Positions 12,092 through 21,694 are shown, counted from the stretch's first letter. The stretch is 64,000 bases of DNA from Vibrio inusitatus (GCA_024346935.1 AP024878.1:62001-126000); one strand, 5' to 3'. The notes: generated from the letters alone by a model not told the origin. A program made the numbers and translations.

Positions 12092-12664
12092 TTATTTAGT
12101 TGTAATGGCGTCCCAGCTTGCTTGGATGGCCAGTTTGTAAGTATTGCTGTCGATAGGTTCTATTTCTTGAAAGTGCTTGCGAGTTAGTGCAACGCAGCTT
12201 TCCAAGCTAAGGCTATATAAAACCGAATCGGGTAAATGTTTAAGTTCTCCTGACTGCCTGCCTTCTTCAAAGACACTGAGCAGTCGATCAAACAGTTTTT
12301 TTTCTAGGTTTCGAATCTCAACGCTCAAAGGCGAGGGTAACGATTCATACTGAATTCGAGTTTGCAACAGTCCCAATTGAGACCCTCCAATACTCCATAC
12401 GTTGTGGCACATAGTTTCGTACCTTTTATAGAGCGATTGATTTGGGAGCACATCCTTCTGAATGATTTCTGCAACCTGTCTTGTTAACCAGAGCCTAAGC
12501 TCTGCAATCACGCTATCTTTATCTTTGAAGTAGAGATACACCGTGCCCGTTGCCATCTTGGCTTCTTTCGCGAGTCTTTGTATTGAAAGGCCATTGAAGC
12601 CATCACGACCTAAAATAGTCACTGCTGCTTCTAAGATGTCTTCGCGCTTGGTTTTAGAACTCAT
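12092..12664 (-). CDS. vexR: TetR-family repressor of the efflux operon (VexR type)
   Basis: 190-aa TetR regulator with an N-terminal helix-turn-helix (LSIQRLAKEAKMATGTVYLYFKDKD, about residues 26-50) and a helical ligand-binding domain. I chose the ATG at 12664, which has GGGGGA about 11 nt upstream. The longer frame to 12718 would translate through the operator palindrome. As first gene of vexR-vexA-vexB it probably controls its own operon through the palindrome just upstream, as in V. cholerae vexRAB. Confidence 0.9.
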   Translation of the reverse strand: MSSKTKREDILEAAVTILGRDGFNGLSIQRLAKEAKMATGTVYLYFKDKDSVIAELRLWLTRQVAEIIQKDVLPNQSLYKRYETMCHNVWSIGGSQLGLLQTRIQYESLPSPLSVEIRNLEKKLFDRLLSVFEEGRQSGELKHLPDSVLYSLSLESCVALTRKHFQEIEPIDSNTYKLAIQASWDAITTK

Positions 12665-12684
12665 GGATATAGTATCCCCCACCC

Positions 12685-12708
12685 AAATGAATGAACGTTC
12701 ATTCATTT
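12685..12708. promoter_or_regulatory. 24-bp perfect palindrome, candidate VexR operator
   Basis: The half-site AAATGAATGAAC is followed directly by its exact reverse complement, centred at 12696/12697. It ends 21 bp before the vexR start codon. Palindromes with a TGAACGTTCA core are typical TetR/AcrR-family operators. It lies between the vexR and rep starts, and about 127 bp from the rep start. Confidence 0.85.
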
Positions 12709-12834
12709 TAATGCGCAATTATTAAAATGCAACCATTTGTAAGCATAGGTAAGCATTTGGAAAAGGAAAATTCGATTGGAAATGAGTGAGGTGATCAGTA
12801 TGATTAGAGCCCTTTTTTGTATCTCGGTGGCGTT

Positions 12835-14850
12835 ATGAGGCTGAATCCACAGCAAGACCAAGCAGTAAAATTTGTATCAGGGCCTTGTTTGGTTTTGGCG
12901 GGTGCAGGTTCAGGAAAAACTCGCGTAATTACTAATAAGATTGCTTATTTGGTGCAGCAATGTGGTTATAAAGCTCGTAATATCGCGGCAGTGACCTTTA
13001 CCAACAAAGCGGCACGAGAAATGAAAGAGCGTGTCGGTCAGACTTTAGGTAAGAATGAATCCAAAGGTTTGATGGTTTCTACTTTTCATACCTTAGGCCT
13101 CAATATCATTCGTCGAGAATACAAAGCATTAGGTTTAAAAGCGGGTTTTTCACTTTTTGATGATCAAGACCAGCTTTCTATGCTCAAAGAACTCACGGAA
13201 GACTTGCTAGATGGTGATAAAGATCTACTTCGTCAGCTAGTCAGTACTATTTCAAACTGGAAGAACGACATGCTGACGCCGGCTCAAGCAAGAGCCTCAG
13301 CGCAGGGTGAACAACATACGTTATTTGCCGATTGTTTTGAGATGTATCAGCGCCAAATGGTGGCTTACAACGCCCTAGACTTTGATGATTTGATTCTTAT
13401 GCCTGTATTGCTATTAAAGCAAAACGAGGAAGTGCGAGAGCGTTGGAGAGCGCGGATTCGTTATCTTCTGGTAGATGAGTATCAAGATACTAACACCAGC
13501 CAGTATGAGCTTGTTAAGCTGTTGGTTGGTGAGCGTGGTCGGCTGACGGTGGTAGGTGATGATGATCAGTCCATCTATTCATGGCGCGGTGCTAAACCTC
13601 AAAACTTGGTGTTGCTTGGTGAAGATTACCCAAATCTGAAGCTGGTTAAATTGGAGCAGAACTACCGTTCTACTAGCCGAATCTTGCGCTCAGCAAACAT
13701 CTTAATTGCAAACAATCCACACGTGTATGAAAAGAAGCTCTTCTCAGAAATACCTGATGGTGAAAAGCTTAAAGTGCTGATGGCCAAAAATGAAGACCAT
13801 GAAGCAGAGCGAATTACGGGTGAAATAATTGCTCATAAGTTTGTTAATCGAACTCATTACAAAGATTACGCGATCCTTTATCGTGGTAATCATCAATCGC
13901 GTCTGATTGAAAAGTCGTTGATGCAGAACAGAGTGCCTTATCGAATTTCTGGAGGGACCTCGTTTTTTTCCAGAGCTGAGATTAAAGACGTAATGGCCTA
14001 CTTACGGGTACTTGTAAATCCTGATGACGATAATGCGTTTCTGCGTATCGTGAATACACCGCGTAGAGAGATAGGTCCCGTTACCCTCGAAAAATTAGGT
14101 AGCTATGCCAACATGCGTGGTAAAAGCTTGTTTGAAGCATCGTTTGAGCTTGGATTAGAGCAGTCGCTTACAGGTAAGGGCTTAGAGAGTCTGCGTCGCT
14201 TTACCGAGTGGCTTGTAAGGGTGGGTGACAACGCGGAACGTGGTAATACGGTTGATGCTGTTCGTAGTCTAGTACGTGATATTAAGTATGAAGATTGGCT
14301 CTATGAAACATCTTCCAGCCCTAAAGCGGCAGAAATGCGAATGAAAAACGTGTCTGATCTTTATTCTTGGATAGTGGCCGATCTTGAAGGGGATAACTAT
14401 GACAAGGAAGAGAAGACCCTTAAAGAAGTCGTCCAACGCTTAACACTGAGAGACATGATGGAGCGTGGAGAAGATGATGCTGAGGCCGATCAAGTTCAAT
14501 TGATGACGTTGCATGCATCAAAAGGGCTCGAGTTCCCTTATGTTTACCTAATGGGTGCTGAAGAGGGAATTTTGCCACACCAAACCAGCATAGATGAAGA
14601 TAACGTCGAAGAAGAGCGTCGATTGATGTATGTAGGCATTACTCGTGCACAGAAAGAATTGAATTTTACTGTATGTAAAGAGCGTCGTCAGTATGGTGAG
14701 CTTATTAAGCCAACCCAAAGTCGCTTTTTAGATGAGCTTCCATTCGATGATTTAGAGTGGGAAGCCAAGAAGAAAGAACAAACTAAAGAAGAGCGTATGG
14801 AGAAAGGACAGGCCCATATTGCAAATCTAAGAGCGATGTTTAAAAAATAA
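12835..14850 (+). CDS. rep: ATP-dependent DNA helicase Rep
   Basis: 671-aa SF1A 3'-5' helicase (E. coli Rep 673 aa) that clears proteins ahead of replication forks and aids restart. Walker A AGAGSGKT is at 22-29, DEYQDTN is motif [10 protein letters not shown] is motif IV, and [11 protein letters not shown] and [10 protein letters not shown] are motifs V/VI. I placed the start at [11 protein letters not shown] (ATG 12835), matching the family N-terminus. Six codons upstream are in frame but have no better ribosome site. The gene is divergent from the vex operon. Confidence 0.96.
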   Translation: MRLNPQQDQAVKFVSGPCLVLAGAGSGKTRVITNKIAYLVQQCGYKARNIAAVTFTNKAAREMKERVGQTLGKNESKGLMVSTFHTLGLNIIRREYKALGLKAGFSLFDDQDQLSMLKELTEDLLDGDKDLLRQLVSTISNWKNDMLTPAQARASAQGEQHTLFADCFEMYQRQMVAYNALDFDDLILMPVLLLKQNEEVRERWRARIRYLLVDEYQDTNTSQYELVKLLVGERGRLTVVGDDDQSIYSWRGAKPQNLVLLGEDYPNLKLVKLEQNYRSTSRILRSANILIANNPHVYEKKLFSEIPDGEKLKVLMAKNEDHEAERITGEIIAHKFVNRTHYKDYAILYRGNHQSRLIEKSLMQNRVPYRISGGTSFFSRAEIKDVMAYLRVLVNPDDDNAFLRIVNTPRREIGPVTLEKLGSYANMRGKSLFEASFELGLEQSLTGKGLESLRRFTEWLVRVGDNAERGNTVDAVRSLVRDIKYEDWLYETSSSPKAAEMRMKNVSDLYSWIVADLEGDNYDKEEKTLKEVVQRLTLRDMMERGEDDAEADQVQLMTLHASKGLEFPYVYLMGAEEGILPHQTSIDEDNVEEERRLMYVGITRAQKELNFTVCKERRQYGELIKPTQSRFLDELPFDDLEWEAKKKEQTKEERMEKGQAHIANLRAMFKK

Positions 14851-14878
14851 AAGCCCAAGAGCTTGAGCAAAAACTAAA

Positions 14879-14903
14879 AAAAGATGGCCTTGGCCATCTT
14901 TTT
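14879..14903. terminator. bidirectional terminator between rep and cytochrome c5
   Basis: AAAAGATGGCC / GGCCATCTTTT stem with A run on one side and T run on the other, between convergent genes. Confidence 0.88.
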
Positions 14904-14918
14904 TGTGTCTGCAGACAA

Positions 14919-15323
14919 TTAAAGGTCAGCAATCATATGGTCGATAGCGGCAATGATTTCATCATCGCTACAATCCATACAAGCACCACGCGCAGGCATT
15001 GCGTTGAAGCCGTTGATAGCGTGATCTGCCATTGTTTCTTTGCCTTGAGCGATACGTGCGCTCCAATCAGCCCCATCGTTGATTTTAGGAGCACCGCTCA
15101 CACCTGTACCGTGACAAGCTATGCAGAATGTTCCATAGATAGTTGCGCCGTCTCGAGGGCCTGAGGCAACTTCTTGCTCGGGTTCTGCTCCAGCAAGATA
15201 AACATCGCCCACGGGCTTAATTCGCTCGGCAATCGCGTCATAATCTTCTTGGTTTGAAGAGGCGAAGCTAGCTCCGGAGAATACAAGCGCGGCTGTAAAT
15301 AGGGTTATAAGTTTACGAGACAT
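14919..15323 (-). CDS. cytochrome c5 family protein
   Basis: 134-aa periplasmic monohaem cytochrome. The signal peptide is MSRKLITLFTAALVFSGASFA. The haem site CIACH follows in the mature part, and the probable axial Met is in NAMPARG. A second pair of cysteines, CMDC, lies near the C-terminus. In cytochrome c5 proteins of Azotobacter and relatives these form a disulfide, which separates them from other small c cytochromes. It would carry electrons to terminal oxidases or reductases. I chose ATG 15323, with GAGAG 9 nt upstream. ATG 15329 (adding MD) is nearly as good, and the frame to 15392 lacks a ribosome site. Confidence 0.92.
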   Translation of the reverse strand: MSRKLITLFTAALVFSGASFASSNQEDYDAIAERIKPVGDVYLAGAEPEQEVASGPRDGATIYGTFCIACHGTGVSGAPKINDGADWSARIAQGKETMADHAINGFNAMPARGACMDCSDDEIIAAIDHMIADL

Positions 15324-15567
15324 ATCCATTAACTCTCTTTTAATTCCTGAGTAAGCGCCAACCAGATGAACATTTGTACGTAGTTCGCACAAAATGGAAC
15401 AACTAACTGTTAAGGTGTTGTAAATGTTGAGTGATTATATATCTTATGATTGTTGCATTAAACTATATCTTTACTGGGGCGAGGGTTAAATCACATCTCG
15501 AAACCTACGGTGAGAGATCGATTTCGTTGAAAAAAAGCGCAATCACAAAAAAAATCTGAAAAAGTAC

Positions 15568-15596
15568 TAGACGGCAAAGTGTGATATCCGTATTAT
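15568..15596 (+). promoter_or_regulatory. candidate promoter of the Arg-His-Pro tRNA cluster
   Basis: -35 TAGACG at 15568-15573 and -10 TATTAT at 15591-15596, spacing 17, followed by the GC-rich CCACTCCGCC expected of stable-RNA promoters. The -35 is weak (4 of 6). Confidence 0.5.
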
Positions 15597-15617
15597 TCCA
15601 CTCCGCCGATAGGGCAT

Positions 15618-15694
<77 letters not shown>

Positions 15695-15738
15695 TCCGGA
15701 AGCTTGTTTTTATAAACAGCATATTGGCAAAAAATAGT

Positions 15739-15815
15739 GGTGGCTATAGCTCAGTTGGTAGAGCCCTGGATTGTGATTCCGGTGGTCGCGAGTTCGAATC
15801 TCGTTAGCCACCCCA
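15739..15815 (+). tRNA. tRNA-His (anticodon GTG), copy 1
   Basis: 77 nt including the extra 5' G (G-1) characteristic of tRNA-His, with encoded CCA. Anticodon loop TTGTGAT. Identical to the copy at 16087. Confidence 0.96.
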
Positions 15816-15870
15816 TTATTTAGGTAACTTCGGTTTCCTATTTCGATTTTAAATCGAGATGAAATTTAGT

Positions 15871-15945
15871 CAGTGAGTAGCACAGTTTGTTAGTGCATCC
15901 TGTCTTTGAGAATAGCGGGACTAGAGGTGACCCTCTGGGAATAAC
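15871..15945 (+). pseudogene. decayed tRNA-Pro
   Basis: The first 28 nt (CAGTGAGTAGCACAG and onward) match the functional tRNA-Pro genes at 15965 and 16219 at 22 positions. Five of the six differences are transitions. The anticodon arm then carries an insertion of about 13 nt. A further patch, GGGACTAGAGGTGAC, resembles the anticodon 3' strand and variable loop. The T arm, acceptor 3' strand and CCA are lost. The spacer before it (15816-15870) is homologous to the spacer between His and Pro at 16164-16218, so it is the Pro of an older His-Pro duplicate. Confidence 0.8.
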
Positions 15946-15964
15946 AAAGTTCTCTAAAATTTGT

Positions 15965-16041
<77 letters not shown>

Positions 16042-16086
16042 CTACAATTGGTCATGGCATATATGCGATGGCAGTAAAAGATCAGT

Positions 16087-16163
16087 GGTGGCTATAGCTC
16101 AGTTGGTAGAGCCCTGGATTGTGATTCCGGTGGTCGCGAGTTCGAATCTCGTTAGCCACCCCA
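16087..16163 (+). tRNA. tRNA-His (anticodon GTG), copy 2
   Basis: Identical to the copy at 15739, including G-1 and CCA. Part of a duplicated His-Pro unit. Confidence 0.96.
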
Positions 16164-16218
16164 TTGATTAAGGTAATCTCGGTTCCCTGTTTTGATTTAA
16201 TCAGAACGAAACATAAGT

Positions 16219-16295
<77 letters not shown>

Positions 16296-16735
16296 TCATA
16301 CGAAGCCCTACTCGAAAGAGTAGGGCTTTTTTGCGTCTGGAGTTCATGGTTTTAGTGAGAAAAGTGCATTGGGTCGGGGGCTGGAAGCCCAGTCGCATCG
16401 AACCCCTCTTCACCGGCCAACTATACGAAGCCCTACTCGAAAGAGTAGGGCTTTTTACGTCTGGAGTTCATGGTTTTAGTGAGAAAAGTGCATTGGGTCG
16501 GGGGCTGGAAGCCCAGTCGCATCGAATCCCTCTTCACCGACCAACTATACGAAGCTCTACTCGAAAGAGTAGGGCTTTTTTGCGTTTGGAGTTCATGGTT
16601 TTAGTGAGAAAAGTGCATTGTGTCGGGGACTGGAAGCCCAGTCGCATCGAATTCCTTTTCACCGACCACTATACGAAGCTCCACTCGAAAGAGTAGGGCT
16701 TTTTGCATCTGGAGTTTATGGTTTTAAGTACAAAA
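16296..16735 (+). repeat. tandem array of tRNA-Pro 3' tails, each with a terminator hairpin
   Basis: The tRNA end TTCACCGACCA recurs at 16409 (with one change), 16533 and 16658, a period of 124-125 bp. Each unit has: (a) a hairpin AAGCCCTACTC-GAAA-GAGTAGGGCTT plus T run; (b) a linker TCTGGAGTTCATGGTTTTAGTGAG; (c) GGGTCGGGGGCTGGAAGCCC, able to form a small hairpin; (d) the last about 22 nt of tRNA-Pro including CCA. The second tail is an exact match; the first and third have 2 changes each. The last unit stops after its terminator. Frames across it encode repetitive peptides and are not credible genes. Confidence 0.93.
16303..16332 (+). terminator. intrinsic terminator after tRNA-Pro
   Basis: AAGCCCTACTC-GAAA-GAGTAGGGCTT followed by T6. 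The same element recurs near 16427, 16553 and 16677, with point changes in the left arm of the last two. Confidence 0.88.
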
Positions 16736-16736
16736 A

Positions 16737-16763
16737 AAAACGCACTTGAAAGTGCGTTTTTCT
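16737..16763. terminator. bidirectional terminator between the tRNA-Pro array and the DUF1145 gene
   Basis: AAAACGCACT-TGAA-AGTGCGTTTT with A and T runs on the two sides. Confidence 0.85.
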
Positions 16764-16779
16764 GTTTGTCTAACTCTGG

Positions 16780-17049
16780 TTAATCCATCATGTATTTACG
16801 TCGGATATCGAGTAAGGCAAAGATACCGAAGATTAAGATCGACCATTTTTCCCATGACGTAAGTTTCACTTTGTCTCCAAAAGCCCCAAGGAAGATCGCA
16901 GATTGAAGACCATGCATCATGAGTAGGAATGCGGTCATAATGTAGAGCGCGATGGCGGCTTTGCCCGGAAACGGGTGAAAAATATTAAAAATTAATACAA
17001 ACCAAACAAAGGCGATCGCAGCCTTTGCTAGCATTAAAAGATATTTCAT
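16780..17049 (-). CDS. DUF1145 family inner-membrane protein (YhhL type)
   Basis: 89-aa protein of unknown function with about three hydrophobic helices (residues 5-25, 30-55, 68-82). The family is recognised by its small size and by its position directly after rsmD, as yhhL in E. coli. The start codon overlaps the rsmD stop (TAATG), implying translational coupling. Several basic residues near the C-terminus (DIRRKYMMD) suggest a cytoplasmic tail. Confidence 0.8.
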   Translation of the reverse strand: MKYLLMLAKAAIAFVWFVLIFNIFHPFPGKAAIALYIMTAFLLMMHGLQSAIFLGAFGDKVKLTSWEKWSILIFGIFALLDIRRKYMMD

Positions 17050-17660
17050 TACTGCTCTCTTATAAATAGTTGAAATCTAACTTGTCCTGCCACTTTTTCA
17101 CGATGTAATTGCCAATTTTCTGGCAAGGAGGGCATATCCAACTCTTTTTCAGTCTCAACATAAATCAGAGCCTGATCGTTGAGCCAATGATTGTTTTCTA
17201 GCAATTCTATGCTTTCTGCTAGTAAATCTTGTCGAAATGGCGGATCAATAAACACAATATCGTATGGCTGGCCTTCTTGTTTCAAGAAGTTTAACGAATT
17301 TTGATTCAATACATTGATGTTTGTCGCTTTAACAGTCTGCGCGTTTTGCTGTAACTGCTGAAAAGCTTTGCTATTGAGCTCGATCAAGGTGACTTCTTCT
17401 GCCTGCCTTGAAGCAGCTTCAAACCCTAATCCACCGGAGCCGGCGAACAGATCTAGGCAACGTGCATTTGGAATGTCATTGGCAATCCAGTTGAACAAGG
17501 TTTCCTTTACTCGATCTGTCGTTGGACGTAACCCTTCGGCATCATGAACGGGGAGCTTTCGCCCGCGCCATAAGCCGCTGATGATGCGGATTGAGCCTGA
17601 GCCCTTGCTATTTTGTGAAGAAGAGGAGCGTTGATGTTTTCTCATGCTGTTTTTGGCCAT
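17049..17660 (-). CDS. rsmD: 16S rRNA (guanine966-N2)-methyltransferase RsmD
   Basis: 203-aa SAM-dependent methyltransferase that modifies G966 of 16S rRNA in the assembled small subunit. The RIISGLWRGRKLPV motif near residue 25 and PTTDRVKETLFNW precede the SAM loop DLFAGSGGLG. The catalytic motif is FIDPPF (D-P-P-F). E. coli RsmD has 198 aa. The N-terminal 20 residues are basic and Ser-rich; ATG 17645 is an alternative start, and neither has a clear ribosome site. Divergent from ftsY, as in many gamma-proteobacteria. Confidence 0.93.
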   Translation of the reverse strand: MAKNSMRKHQRSSSSQNSKGSGSIRIISGLWRGRKLPVHDAEGLRPTTDRVKETLFNWIANDIPNARCLDLFAGSGGLGFEAASRQAEEVTLIELNSKAFQQLQQNAQTVKATNINVLNQNSLNFLKQEGQPYDIVFIDPPFRQDLLAESIELLENNHWLNDQALIYVETEKELDMPSLPENWQLHREKVAGQVRFQLFIREQ

Positions 17661-17799
17661 CGAATAAGTGGTATCATACCCTATTGATTATTTTAAAATT
17701 GTACTCGTAAACACGAGATTAATCATCGCTAATTAAACGTACCGTGCCGATTGGCGCTGTATATATGCACGAATCATAAAGTAACTGGGATAGTCTCCG

Positions 17800-18999
17800 A
17801 TGACGGATAAGAAAAAACGTGGCTTATTGTCTTGGCTCGGTTTTGGTGAAGAAGAACAAACACAACCAGAGCAAAAAGAAACGGACATTAATGAACAGCA
17901 ACAGGAGCAGCTAGAGGCTGAAGTTGCTGAGCAGCAAACGACACAGACTGAAAAGCTTGAGAGCGAAGTCGTAGAATTAGAGCCTGTTGAAGAGCAACCT
18001 ACAAAAGAAGAAAGCGAGCAAGAACCAGTAGAGAAAGCAGCTGAGGTCATTCAGCCCGAGGTTCAGGAGAAGCCAACAGAGAGCTTCTTTGCCCGACTAA
18101 AACGCAGTCTTGCTCGCACTAAAGCAAATATTGGTGCGGGCTTCTTTGGTCTATTTAAGGGCAAAGAGATTGATGACGATTTGTTTGAAGAGTTGGAAGA
18201 GCAGCTTCTGATTGCTGATGTTGGCATGGAAACAACCATGAAAATCATCGATAGTCTGACAGAAAAAGCCTCTCGCCAGCAGTTAAAAGACGGTGAAGCG
18301 TTATATGACTTACTGAAACTGGAGCTTGCCGAGATTTTAGCGCAAGTAGAACAACCGTTGCAGGTCGATGAGCGAAAATCGCCTTATGTTATTTTAATGG
18401 TGGGTGTGAATGGGGTTGGTAAGACGACGACCATTGGTAAACTAGCTAAGCAATTCCAGTCTCAAGGGCAAAAAGTGATGCTAGCTGCGGGTGATACTTT
18501 CCGTGCTGCGGCAGTAGAGCAACTTCAAGTTTGGGGACAACGCAATGATGTTCCTGTTATTGCTCAACACACAGGTGCAGATAGTGCTTCTGTTATCTAT
18601 GATGCAATCGAAGCCGCTAAAGCACGAGGCTATGACGTCGTTATTGCAGATACTGCTGGGCGACTGCAGAACAAGAGCAATCTTATGGAAGAGCTTCGTA
18701 AGATTGTTCGCGTGATGAAGAAGATTGATGACAGCGCACCACATGAGATCATGCTGACGTTAGACGCTGGTACTGGTCAAAATGCAATGAGCCAAGCGAA
18801 ATTATTCAGTGATGTAGCACCGGTAACTGGGATTACATTGACTAAACTGGATGGCACAGCAAAAGGTGGTGTTATCTTCGCTCTTGCCGACAAGTTCAAG
18901 ATCCCAATTCGTTATATCGGTGTGGGTGAAGGTATTGATGATTTGCGTCCATTTGAGACTCAAGAGTTCATTGACGCATTGTTTAGCAGAGAAGATTAA
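17800..18999 (+). CDS. ftsY: signal recognition particle receptor FtsY
   Basis: 399-aa SRP GTPase that docks ribosome-nascent-chain complexes to the Sec translocon. Residues 15-95 form an acidic Glu/Gln-rich A domain as in E. coli. The helical N domain follows (FFARLKRSLARTKANIGAGF). The G domain has GVNGVGKTTTIGKLA near 205, DTAGRLQNK and TKLDGTAKGG. It begins the ftsY-ftsE-ftsX set, with a 23-bp gap to ftsE. Confidence 0.97.
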   Translation: MTDKKKRGLLSWLGFGEEEQTQPEQKETDINEQQQEQLEAEVAEQQTTQTEKLESEVVELEPVEEQPTKEESEQEPVEKAAEVIQPEVQEKPTESFFARLKRSLARTKANIGAGFFGLFKGKEIDDDLFEELEEQLLIADVGMETTMKIIDSLTEKASRQQLKDGEALYDLLKLELAEILAQVEQPLQVDERKSPYVILMVGVNGVGKTTTIGKLAKQFQSQGQKVMLAAGDTFRAAAVEQLQVWGQRNDVPVIAQHTGADSASVIYDAIEAAKARGYDVVIADTAGRLQNKSNLMEELRKIVRVMKKIDDSAPHEIMLTLDAGTGQNAMSQAKLFSDVAPVTGITLTKLDGTAKGGVIFALADKFKIPIRYIGVGEGIDDLRPFETQEFIDALFSRED

Positions 19000-19022
19000 T
19001 AGCTCACAGCAAGGACGATTTA

Positions 19023-19697
19023 GTGATTAACTTTCAACAGGTTAGCAAGGCTTATCGCGGTGGCCATCAAGCGTTGCAGAAAGTGGATTTCCACCTAAGA
19101 AAGGGCGAGTTGGCTTTTTTAGGCGGTCACTCTGGAGCAGGTAAAAGTACGCTGCTTAAATTGATTTGTGCCATGGAGCGACCGACTGACGGAAAGATAG
19201 CGTTCAATGGGCATGACATTACGCGTATTGGCGACAAAGAGATCCCTCTACTTAGGCGTAATATCGGCATAGTCTTTCAAGATCACCGTCTTCTGATGGA
19301 TCGAAGTGTGTTTGATAATGTGGCTTTGCCTATGCGTATTGAATCCATTGCAGAGAACGAGATTAAACGTCGAGTAAATGCGGCGTTGGACAAAACGGGC
19401 TTGCTAGATAAAGCACGTTGCCTACCGACTCAATTGTCAGGTGGAGAGCAGCAGCGAGTGGGTATTGCTCGCGCTGTAGTCAATAGACCAACATTATTGC
19501 TGGCCGATGAGCCAACCGGAAATTTAGACCCTGAGCTTTCTAATCGTATCTTTAGGTTATTTGAAGAATTTAACCGTGCAGGTGTTTCTATTCTTATCGC
19601 AACTCACGACGTCGGTATGATGGAAATTCGAAAGCAATATCGTCGTTTTGAGTTGAACCAAGGATTTTTGAGCGAGGCAGAGGGTTATGGCCAATAA
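19023..19697 (+). CDS. ftsE: cell division ATP-binding protein FtsE
   Basis: 224-aa ABC ATPase. With FtsX it governs periplasmic murein hydrolase activation at the septum through EnvC. Walker [10 protein letters not shown], signature LSGGEQQR and Walker [11 protein letters not shown] are intact. Translation starts at GTG 19023 with AAGGAC upstream. Its last 11 bp overlap ftsX, so the two are probably coupled. Confidence 0.97.
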   Translation: MINFQQVSKAYRGGHQALQKVDFHLRKGELAFLGGHSGAGKSTLLKLICAMERPTDGKIAFNGHDITRIGDKEIPLLRRNIGIVFQDHRLLMDRSVFDNVALPMRIESIAENEIKRRVNAALDKTGLLDKARCLPTQLSGGEQQRVGIARAVVNRPTLLLADEPTGNLDPELSNRIFRLFEEFNRAGVSILIATHDVGMMEIRKQYRRFELNQGFLSEAEGYGQ

Positions 19698-20619
19698 GAG
19701 TTCAGTACAAAAGATTGGGTATTTTCGCTCTCACTATCTTGTAGCAAAAGGCTCGTTGCACGAGATTGCTCAAAGGCCTTTGGGCAATCTGTTCACCCTA
19801 GCCGTTATTGCGATAGTACTTGCATTGCCGTCTAGCCTTTATGTTGTAGCGAAGAACATTCTAGATGCCGCTGAGCAAGTGAGTCAACCTGCCGCTGTAA
19901 GTGCATATTTGCAAGAGGGGACACCAGAAGCTCGCATTATGTTGATTAAGGATCAACTTGAAGGCGACGATGCAATAGCAAGTGTTGAATACATATCTTC
20001 ACAGCAAGGATTGCAGGACCTAAGTTCGCACTCTGGGTTCAATGACGCTATCAGCTTGCTAAATGATTATGCATTGCCAGCATTGTTGGTGATCCATCCA
20101 GCACAAGCTTCTGATACCACGCAACAACATATCCTCGGTCTTGCCAATGCAGTTGAAGTATTTACTGATGTGCGAGTGGATCAAGACTGGCTGCAGCGCT
20201 TCGATGCAATTAAAGCACTGAGTAGTGCACTTGCTTTAGCTCTTGCCGGCATGATGCTAGTAGCTGTGGTGCTTATCATTGGCAATACCATGCGCTTTAA
20301 TGTGTTAGCGCGAAAAGAAGAAATTCAAGTAATGAAGTTTCTTGGAGCGACCAATAGTTTCATTCTTCGACCTTACCTTTACACTGGAATGTGGTTCGGT
20401 TTATTAGGTTCTTTGTTTGCTTGGTTAATGACTTTGGCGCTGTCACTTTTCTTAGGAAGTACGGTTCAATCAGTCGCATCATTATATGATAGCAGTTTCA
20501 CCTTGAGCCCTTTAAGTTTTGATGAATCGATTATCTTGTTGTTAATTGGTAGCTTTCTCGGTTTATCCGCTGCTCAAGCCTCAGCACGCCGTCATCTTTC
20601 TGAAATTGAACCTGTGTAG
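19687..20619 (+). CDS. ftsX: cell division protein FtsX
   Basis: 310-aa permease-like partner of FtsE with four predicted membrane helices (about residues 35-55, 180-205, 230-260, 280-298). A periplasmic domain lies between the first two. The cytoplasmic MKFLGATNSFILRPYLYTG segment after TM2 is typical of the family. Starts inside the end of ftsE. Confidence 0.95.
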   Translation: MANKSSVQKIGYFRSHYLVAKGSLHEIAQRPLGNLFTLAVIAIVLALPSSLYVVAKNILDAAEQVSQPAAVSAYLQEGTPEARIMLIKDQLEGDDAIASVEYISSQQGLQDLSSHSGFNDAISLLNDYALPALLVIHPAQASDTTQQHILGLANAVEVFTDVRVDQDWLQRFDAIKALSSALALALAGMMLVAVVLIIGNTMRFNVLARKEEIQVMKFLGATNSFILRPYLYTGMWFGLLGSLFAWLMTLALSLFLGSTVQSVASLYDSSFTLSPLSFDESIILLLIGSFLGLSAAQASARRHLSEIEPV

Positions 20620-20681
20620 AATTTACTTGTCTCAGTAAGTGGTAACAGGCTGAGTGTATGTCTTAGCTCACAGTCGAGGGG

Positions 20682-20709
20682 TTGCCCTCGATGAATTTCT
20701 GTGCATAAT
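20682..20709 (+). promoter_or_regulatory. candidate sigma-70 promoter of rpoH
   Basis: TTGCCC at 20682-20687, 16-bp spacer, CATAAT at 20704-20709. A hairpin TCGAGGG-GTTG-CCCTCGA overlaps the -35 box. It may mark the 3' end of ftsYEX transcripts, but has no T run. Confidence 0.5.
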
Positions 20710-20784
20710 ATCCAGTCCGTTGTTTTTTAGCAGTAGCTAATTTAACAGCGAATAGGTTGTAAAGTTCGATGAATGAGGAATTGA

Positions 20785-21645
20785 ATGGCTACTAAAACGT
20801 TTTCAATGGCACTAGTATCTCAAGATAGCTTAGATAGCTACATCAGATCTGCAAACGGCTATCCAATGCTAACCGCAGAGAAAGAGAGAGATCTTGCCGA
20901 GCGTTTACATTACAAAGGTGAGATTGAGGCTGCAAAAGAGCTGATTTTGTCTCATTTGCGTTTTGTTGTTCATGTTGCTCGTGGTTATTCTGGTTATGGT
21001 CTTCCTTTAGCTGACTTAGTTCAGGAAGGTAATATCGGATTAATGAAAGCAGTGAAACGATTTAACCCAGAAGTGGGTGTGCGTCTTGTTTCATTTGCTG
21101 TTCATTGGATCAAAGCTGAAATTCATGAGTACGTATTGCGTAACTGGCGTATCGTTAAGATTGCGACCACAAAGGCTCAACGTAAACTGTTCTTCAATCT
21201 GCGTAAAAACAAAAAGCGTTTAGGTTGGTTTAACAACGGTGAAGTTGAGACGGTAGCAAAAGAGCTAGGAGTGTCTCCATCTGAAGTTCGTGAAATGGAA
21301 TCTCGTTTAGCAGCTCAAGACGCAACTTTTGAGTTTTCGGCTGATGACGATGATAGTGCGAACTTCAACCCAGTAGCGCCAGCACTTTACCTTGAAGATA
21401 AAGAATCTGATATTGCTGATAATGTGGAAGCGGACAACTGGGAAAGCCATACTAATGCACGCTTAGCAAATGCTTTAGCGACTTTGGATGAGCGCAGCCA
21501 GCATATTGTACGTGCACGTTGGCTCGATGATCAGAAGCAAACATTGCAAGACCTTGCTGATACCTACAGTGTTTCTGCTGAGCGTATCCGTCAGCTAGAA
21601 AAGAATGCGATGAAGAAGCTTAAATTAGCGGTCGGCGATCTCTAA
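20785..21645 (+). CDS. rpoH: RNA polymerase heat-shock sigma factor RpoH (sigma-32)
   Basis: 286-aa group 3 sigma factor directing chaperone and protease genes. Region 2 ([33 protein letters not shown]), the RpoH-specific box [14 protein letters not shown] and region 4.2 ([23 protein letters not shown]) are present. Length is near E. coli RpoH (284). In E. coli the mRNA folds so that heat exposes the start; I did not fold this one. Two tiny frames overlap the start (20769-20795 and 20773-20784), the second ending in TGA directly before the rpoH ATG. They coincide with the ribosome site and are probably incidental. Confidence 0.97.
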   Translation: MATKTFSMALVSQDSLDSYIRSANGYPMLTAEKERDLAERLHYKGEIEAAKELILSHLRFVVHVARGYSGYGLPLADLVQEGNIGLMKAVKRFNPEVGVRLVSFAVHWIKAEIHEYVLRNWRIVKIATTKAQRKLFFNLRKNKKRLGWFNNGEVETVAKELGVSPSEVREMESRLAAQDATFEFSADDDDSANFNPVAPALYLEDKESDIADNVEADNWESHTNARLANALATLDERSQHIVRARWLDDQKQTLQDLADTYSVSAERIRQLEKNAMKKLKLAVGDL

Positions 21646-21663
21646 TATAGATAAAGAATTTTA

Positions 21664-21694
21664 AAGGCCAAGATCGAGAGATCTTGGCCTTTTT
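21664..21694 (+). terminator. intrinsic terminator after rpoH
   Basis: AAAGGCCAAGATC / GATCTTGGCCTTT stem followed by T run. Confidence 0.92.

Noticed and set aside
7894..12664. Recently acquired resistance island
   Set aside because: The vexRAB set has chromosomal codon use, no mobility genes or direct repeats at its ends, and matches a pump known from Vibrio chromosomes.
20769..20795. Tiny upstream open frames overlapping the rpoH start
   Set aside because: They lie in the ribosome-binding region itself and have no separate ribosome site; most likely incidental.
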